The notes below the pieces were generated by a model, which was not told where the DNA came from, made no database searches, and saw only the letters and a program-made list of their open reading frames with translations. The translations under genes and the position numbers were made by a program. A stretch of 64,000 bases of DNA from Polyangium sp. y55x31 (GTDB lineage Bacteria; Myxococcota_A; Polyangia; Polyangiales; Polyangiaceae): contig NZ_JARZHG010000012.1 in NCBI RefSeq assembly GCF_029946505.1, positions 186,001 through 250,000 of the forward strand. Direction: 5' to 3'. Below are positions 60,712-64,000 of this stretch, in pieces (the first letter of the stretch is position 1; each line of letters opens with the position of its first letter).

Positions 60712-61482
60712 TCATTTCGGCCCGACGAACGAGGCGCGTTCGAAGGCGTCCATGTCCTCGTAATACCGGCGGACGTTGTCGGCGTAGACGGGGCGCGTGT
60801 ACACGTCGATCCGCGGATTGCGGATCACGTCGATCACGACGTCGGCCACCTCGTCGACGCTCTGCGCGCCCGGCAGCGACCGCGAATCGACCCCGCCGTG
60901 CACGGCATTGAGGCCAAAATCCGTCGCGACGATCCCGGGGGAGACGGTGGTGACGATGATCCCCGGGTACATCGGTCGCAGCTCGGCGCGAAGGCCTGCG
61001 GTGAGGGCGTTCAGCGCGTGCTTGGAGGCAGAGTACGCGGTCCGGGCCGCGAAGTACGGGATCCGGCCGAGCATCGAGGACACATTGATGATCTGCCCCG
61101 CGTTGCGCTCCTTGAAATGGGGCAGGATGGCCTGCATGCCGTAGAGAGCGCTCTTCACGTTGTCGCGCATCATCAGGTCGAGATCGTCGTCCGTGATCTG
61201 CGACGGGGCGCGGGTGATGCCGCGGCCCGCGTTGTTGATCCACACGTCGACGCGGCCGAACCGATCGAGGGCCTTCTGCGCGAGCGATTCCACGTCGGAT
61301 CGTACGGTCACGTCCGTGACGACGGCGAGCGCATCGGGGCCGGACGCGGTGGCGACCTCCGAGAGCTCCTTTTGCCGGCGCGCGGCGAGCACGACACACG
61401 CGCCCTCGGCGCCCGCCTTGCGCGCGATCGCGGCGCCGATACCGGCGCTCGCGCCCGTGATGACGACGATCTTGTCTTTCAT
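60712..61482 (-). CDS. Short-chain dehydrogenase/reductase (SDR)
   Basis: A 256-residue SDR: TGASAGIG, NNAGRG, catalytic Ser in VSSMLG and YSASK. The substitution of 'W' in VDVWINNAG and the C-terminal stretch RPVYADNVRRYYEDMDAFERASFVGPK are distinctive. The start is ATG 61482 (MKDKIVVITG), but ATG 61494 is in frame. It precedes the lipoprotein gene at 60128 on the same strand. Substrate unknown. Confidence 0.92.
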   Translation of the reverse strand: MKDKIVVITGASAGIGAAIARKAGAEGACVVLAARRQKELSEVATASGPDALAVVTDVTVRSDVESLAQKALDRFGRVDVWINNAGRGITRAPSQITDDDLDLMMRDNVKSALYGMQAILPHFKERNAGQIINVSSMLGRIPYFAARTAYSASKHALNALTAGLRAELRPMYPGIIVTTVSPGIVATDFGLNAVHGGVDSRSLPGAQSVDEVADVVIDVIRNPRIDVYTRPVYADNVRRYYEDMDAFERASFVGPK

Positions 61483-61531
61483 GCACGCGAGCATGACACG
61501 AAGAGTGCGCGCAGGGGAAGCGCCGCCGTCG

Positions 61532-62620
61532 TCACTTCGAATACGCCGCGTCGAACTGCCGCCGGAAGGCCGAGAGGCGCGCCGGCGGGACCATGAAGAC
61601 CATACGTGATTTTCCGTTCAGATGCGGCACGACCCAGGCAGGGAGCTTCTGGTACCGTTCGAGCTCCACGGGCAAGCTCTTCGAGCTGACCACGAAATCG
61701 TTGCTGTAGCTGTTGCCCCCGAGGCCGCCGACATACGGCGCGTAGGCCGAGAAGCGGTAGAGCGCGAGCCCCGCGCCGAGCGGCCCATACATGAGCACGA
61801 CGCCCGCCGGCTGGACCTCCTTCAGCTCGACGCTCAAGCCCGCCGCCGCGGCCTTCGCCAGCGCGGCTTTGTCCTTCTCGGGAGGACCGAGGTCCACGGC
61901 CTTCCCTGCATCGAGATCGATCGACACGAGATTCTGCCCGCGAATTCCATGCGCGCCGCCGTGGTTCGTATACGTGTTGACGCTGGCCACGACGAACGGA
62001 CCCATGCCGCCTTCGAATACCACGCGAACGCTGTACTCTTCGAGCGAGCTCTCGCATTGGGTTCCCACCGTCGGATATCCGTGGCCGTCTTTCCAGGGCG
62101 CCACGCGCTTGCCGTCCTCGGCGCGCACGAGCTCGGGCATCTCCAGCTCCGGATTCACTCGCACCGGCTGCCCGTTTCGAACGACGACCTCCCCGTTCGC
62201 GTCGAACGCGTACTGCGAGCATCCCTTCACGATCGTCGTCCCGAGCGACCAGATCGAGGTCGACGAAACCGCGATGATCCCCGGACGTTCGCCCTTGACC
62301 TCGGGTTTGTCCGCGATCCGCTCCACCCACGACGAGCGAAATCCGCCCTGGGCCTTGTCGTCCTGCTGCCAGACGATGACGGCCGTCACGCTCTCCGAAT
62401 CGAACGGCGGCTCGGGTCCAGAGGCCGCCGCGCTCGGCGCCGCGCTCGACGATGCGACGGGAGGCGGAGGCGCCTCCACCACGGGCGCGGCCGAGGCGCT
62501 CGGCGCCGCCGAGGAGGCCGAAGCGCGCGACGTATCCGCGTCTCCCCCTCCCCGCTGACAACCCGACGCGAAAAGCGCGAGGAGCAGACCCACACGACGA
62601 GCGGCGCGCGCGGCTTCCAT
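61532..62620 (-). CDS. Lipoprotein with a DUF3298-like region
   Basis: This 362-residue protein starts MEAARAARRVGLLLALFASGCQRG, a lipoprotein signal; a longer form from ATG 62638 is possible. A Ser/Ala/Pro linker follows, then a domain with VNTYTNHGGAHGIRGQNLVSIDLDAGKAVDLG, which resembles the RsiV-like DUF3298 pattern (G-A-H-G, then D-L-x-x-G-K). That link is tentative. The last 100 residues include SAYAPYVGGLGGNSYSNDFVVS. Likely a periplasmic or surface protein. Confidence 0.7.
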   Translation of the reverse strand: MEAARAARRVGLLLALFASGCQRGGGDADTSRASASSAAPSASAAPVVEAPPPPVASSSAAPSAAASGPEPPFDSESVTAVIVWQQDDKAQGGFRSSWVERIADKPEVKGERPGIIAVSSTSIWSLGTTIVKGCSQYAFDANGEVVVRNGQPVRVNPELEMPELVRAEDGKRVAPWKDGHGYPTVGTQCESSLEEYSVRVVFEGGMGPFVVASVNTYTNHGGAHGIRGQNLVSIDLDAGKAVDLGPPEKDKAALAKAAAAGLSVELKEVQPAGVVLMYGPLGAGLALYRFSAYAPYVGGLGGNSYSNDFVVSSKSLPVELERYQKLPAWVVPHLNGKSRMVFMVPPARLSAFRRQFDAAYSK

Positions 62621-62771
62621 CGTCGAGGACGGTACCATGGAGGCGCTCGACCCCGCCATCACGACGGCCGAGGACCCGGTTGGAGGCGCCAGCCTCCATG
62701 CTTGGCGGTTGCCACCCCCAACGGCGCCGCCGCGAGCTTCGTGCGCCCCGGAGGCACTCGCCATGAAATGG

Positions 62772-62793
62772 CGCGATTCACGCGCAAATCGCG
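62772..62793. promoter_or_regulatory. Dyad CGCGATT-N8-AATCGCG
   Basis: Perfect 7-bp arms with an 8-bp spacer, 112 nt before the GON-domain gene and 152 nt before the divergent lipoprotein gene. It could serve either gene. Confidence 0.4.
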
Positions 62794-62905
62794 GGAAACA
62801 CGCGGCCAGAACACCTCTGGCACGCCCGGTGCAATTGCCATGGTCACGAACGACGGGGGATGAAGGTCCCCTAAGAAAAACACTTTAGCCCTCCCGGAGC
62901 TGACC

Positions 62906-63694
62906 ATGAACCTCGCTCAGAACCTCATCTCGCGTTACGCCCTTTCGTTTGCCATCCTCGCCCCTTTCATGACGGGCTGCATCGCCGGTAGCGATTCCGA
63001 TCTCGACGCCGCGGACCTCTCGGAAGATTCGCTTGCCGAAACCGAGCAGGCCCTCGGCCCGCAGCCTCCGCCTCCGCCGCCTCCGCCGCCCCCGGCGACG
63101 TGCCAGGAGATCCGGACCCGGAACCCCAATGCCGGCAACGGCCATTACCTCCTGCACATCGACCACGACGTGGCAAAGGGCTGGACCGCGTACTGCCACA
63201 ACATGGCGTCCTCGCCGGCCGAGTACCTCACGCTGCCGAACACCAGCGCGTCGGCGAATTTCTCGCAGTACACCGCGGGCGGCGCCGTCTCGGGCTCGAA
63301 CGTGCGGACGAGCTACACGAAGATCCGGATCGATCCGGAGACGCTGCTCGTCGATATCGGCGATCAGACGTTCTCCTCGTCGAGCGGCTCGCTCGTTCAC
63401 GGCGGCGGGGCGGTCACGTCGATGCCGTACGGCGTGGGCATGTCCTGCGACGCCTCGCCCTCGGGCATCGGCAACATCGACCTCACCGGCACGCCGTTCG
63501 CGGTGGCGGAGGACGCATTCCAGGTCGGCGGCGCAGGCTCCTCGGGCTCGGCCGTCTACAGCTCGGACAACCGCGTCGTGAATCTGAGCGGCGGCGGCTT
63601 CTGTGGCTGGATTTGCTCGAACCCGGCGACGTTCAACCCCTTCAATGACGCGGGGGACTTCCAGCTCGCCCTCGAGTTCGTTCCGCCCCCCTGA
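62906..63694 (+). CDS. Lipoprotein with GON domain
   Basis: A 262-residue protein starting after GGAG with a lipoprotein signal (SFAILAPFMTGC, Cys25). A run of ten prolines (54-63) links to a GON domain at about residues 66-215: CQEIRTRNPNAGNGHYLL, AYCHNMASSPAEYLTLPN, ANFSQYTAGG, TSYTKIRIDPETLLVDIGDQTF, MSCDASPSGIGNIDLTGTPF. In animals this domain ends ADAMTS-9 and -20 proteases; bacterial copies occur in exported proteins. The C-terminal 45 residues (SSGSAVYSSDNRVVNLSGGGFCGWICSN) form a further small Gly/Ser-rich region. No catalytic residue is recognised. Confidence 0.85.
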   Translation: MNLAQNLISRYALSFAILAPFMTGCIAGSDSDLDAADLSEDSLAETEQALGPQPPPPPPPPPPATCQEIRTRNPNAGNGHYLLHIDHDVAKGWTAYCHNMASSPAEYLTLPNTSASANFSQYTAGGAVSGSNVRTSYTKIRIDPETLLVDIGDQTFSSSSGSLVHGGGAVTSMPYGVGMSCDASPSGIGNIDLTGTPFAVAEDAFQVGGAGSSGSAVYSSDNRVVNLSGGGFCGWICSNPATFNPFNDAGDFQLALEFVPPP

Positions 63695-63747
63695 ACCCAC
63701 GACGAAAAAGATCCGGGCCGCGCGTCTTTGCGATACCATCGCCCTCG

Positions 63748-64000
63748 ATGGTGGACGAACAAGCGAGCGGCCCGGAACCGGACCTCCCCGAAATCCCACT
63801 CGAAAAGCCACGCCGAAGCCCGTATCGGCGCCTCGTGCTGCTCGCGCTCTTCTTGCTCACGCTCCCCTTCGAGTGGGGCGAACGCTCCTCGTGCCAGGGG
63901 AGCCCGAGGACGTTCACCGGGATCGACGTCCTCACCGAGCATCCGCAGAACGGCATCAGCATCGCCGTCCTCTTTCTGACGCCGGTCTTGCTGGGCTTGC
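63748..64000 (+). CDS. Membrane protein, C-terminus cut by window edge
   Basis: The first 84 residues of a membrane protein: MVDEQASGPEPDLPEIPLEKPRR is a cytoplasmic start, YRRLVLLALFLLTLPF a first transmembrane segment, and GISIAVLFLTPVLLGL a second segment cut by the edge. The loop has SSCQGSPRTFTGIDVLTEHPQNG. I do not recognise the family. The start is the ATG at 63748, 53 nt after the GON gene, without a clear ribosome site. Confidence 0.6.
   Translation, partial: MVDEQASGPEPDLPEIPLEKPRRSPYRRLVLLALFLLTLPFEWGERSSCQGSPRTFTGIDVLTEHPQNGISIAVLFLTPVLLGL

Noticed and set aside
1..64000. Mobile elements, CRISPR arrays and phage genes
   Set aside because: None was seen: no transposase or integrase motif, no regularly spaced short repeats with variable spacers, and no phage structural genes.

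Overview
The window is GC-rich (roughly two thirds G+C by eye) with long, tightly packed genes. It carries many short-signal lipoproteins, an FHA-type sigma-54 activator, a Ser/Thr kinase with a large TPR-like tail, a PAS/STAS protein, a GON-domain protein and a phytochelatin-synthase homologue. Together these point to a myxobacterium, most likely of the Polyangium/Sorangium group (Myxococcota). That assignment is inference from gene content. I saw no rRNA, tRNA, CRISPR array, insertion sequence or phage gene.

Layout. 1-8.5 kb: a subtilase cut by the window edge, an unknown protein, 43-bp tandem repeats, an SDR with its AraC regulator, a SUKH protein, a phosphoesterase, and an SDR/LysR divergent pair with a visible operator dyad. 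8.6-14.9 kb: WD40-like protein, polysaccharide deacetylase and three exported proteins (copper monooxygenase-like, ricin/thrombospondin type 3, alpha/beta hydrolase). 14.9-19.1 kb, minus strand: GNAT, small acidic protein, S24/S26-like protein, then a coupled trio of UbiA prenyltransferase, ABHD18-like hydrolase and MGDG-synthase-like glycosyltransferase, probably a lipid module. 21.7-24.8 kb: polyprenyl diphosphate synthase, UbiA-type terpene cyclase (frameshifted) and cytochrome P450, a compact terpenoid cluster. 25-36.9 kb: MerR regulator, GH5 mannanase-like enzyme, PAS-STAS protein, Tat-exported cyclase-family protein, hydroxyacid dehydrogenase with M50 protease, M23 peptidase, GFA protein, MutS-like ATPase with a membrane partner. 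37-46 kb: second SDR/LysR pair, a frameshifted lipoprotein, a protein ending in a Hint domain, phytochelatin-synthase-like protein, a TetR-SDR operon with a near-palindromic operator, signal peptidase I. 46-52 kb: a large MASE1-PAS histidine kinase, then a minus-strand operon of Tat-exported phosphoesterase, 24-residue basic peptide, radical SAM enzyme and esterase lipoprotein. 52-64 kb: small DUF proteins, two divergent exported proteins sharing a region with four identically spaced dyads, a sigma-54 activator/Ser-Thr kinase operon, another SDR, and a GON-domain lipoprotein.

Best candidates for something undescribed are the phosphoesterase/24-residue peptide/radical SAM operon (48.8-51.9 kb), which has the organisation of a ribosomal peptide modification system; the synthase/UbiA-cyclase/P450 terpenoid cluster (21.7-24.8 kb); the lone C-terminal Hint protein (40.9-42.9 kb); and the TGTCA-N8-TGACA dyad array (54.0-54.3 kb). 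Three loci show single-base reading-frame breaks, which may be real decay or assembly errors.
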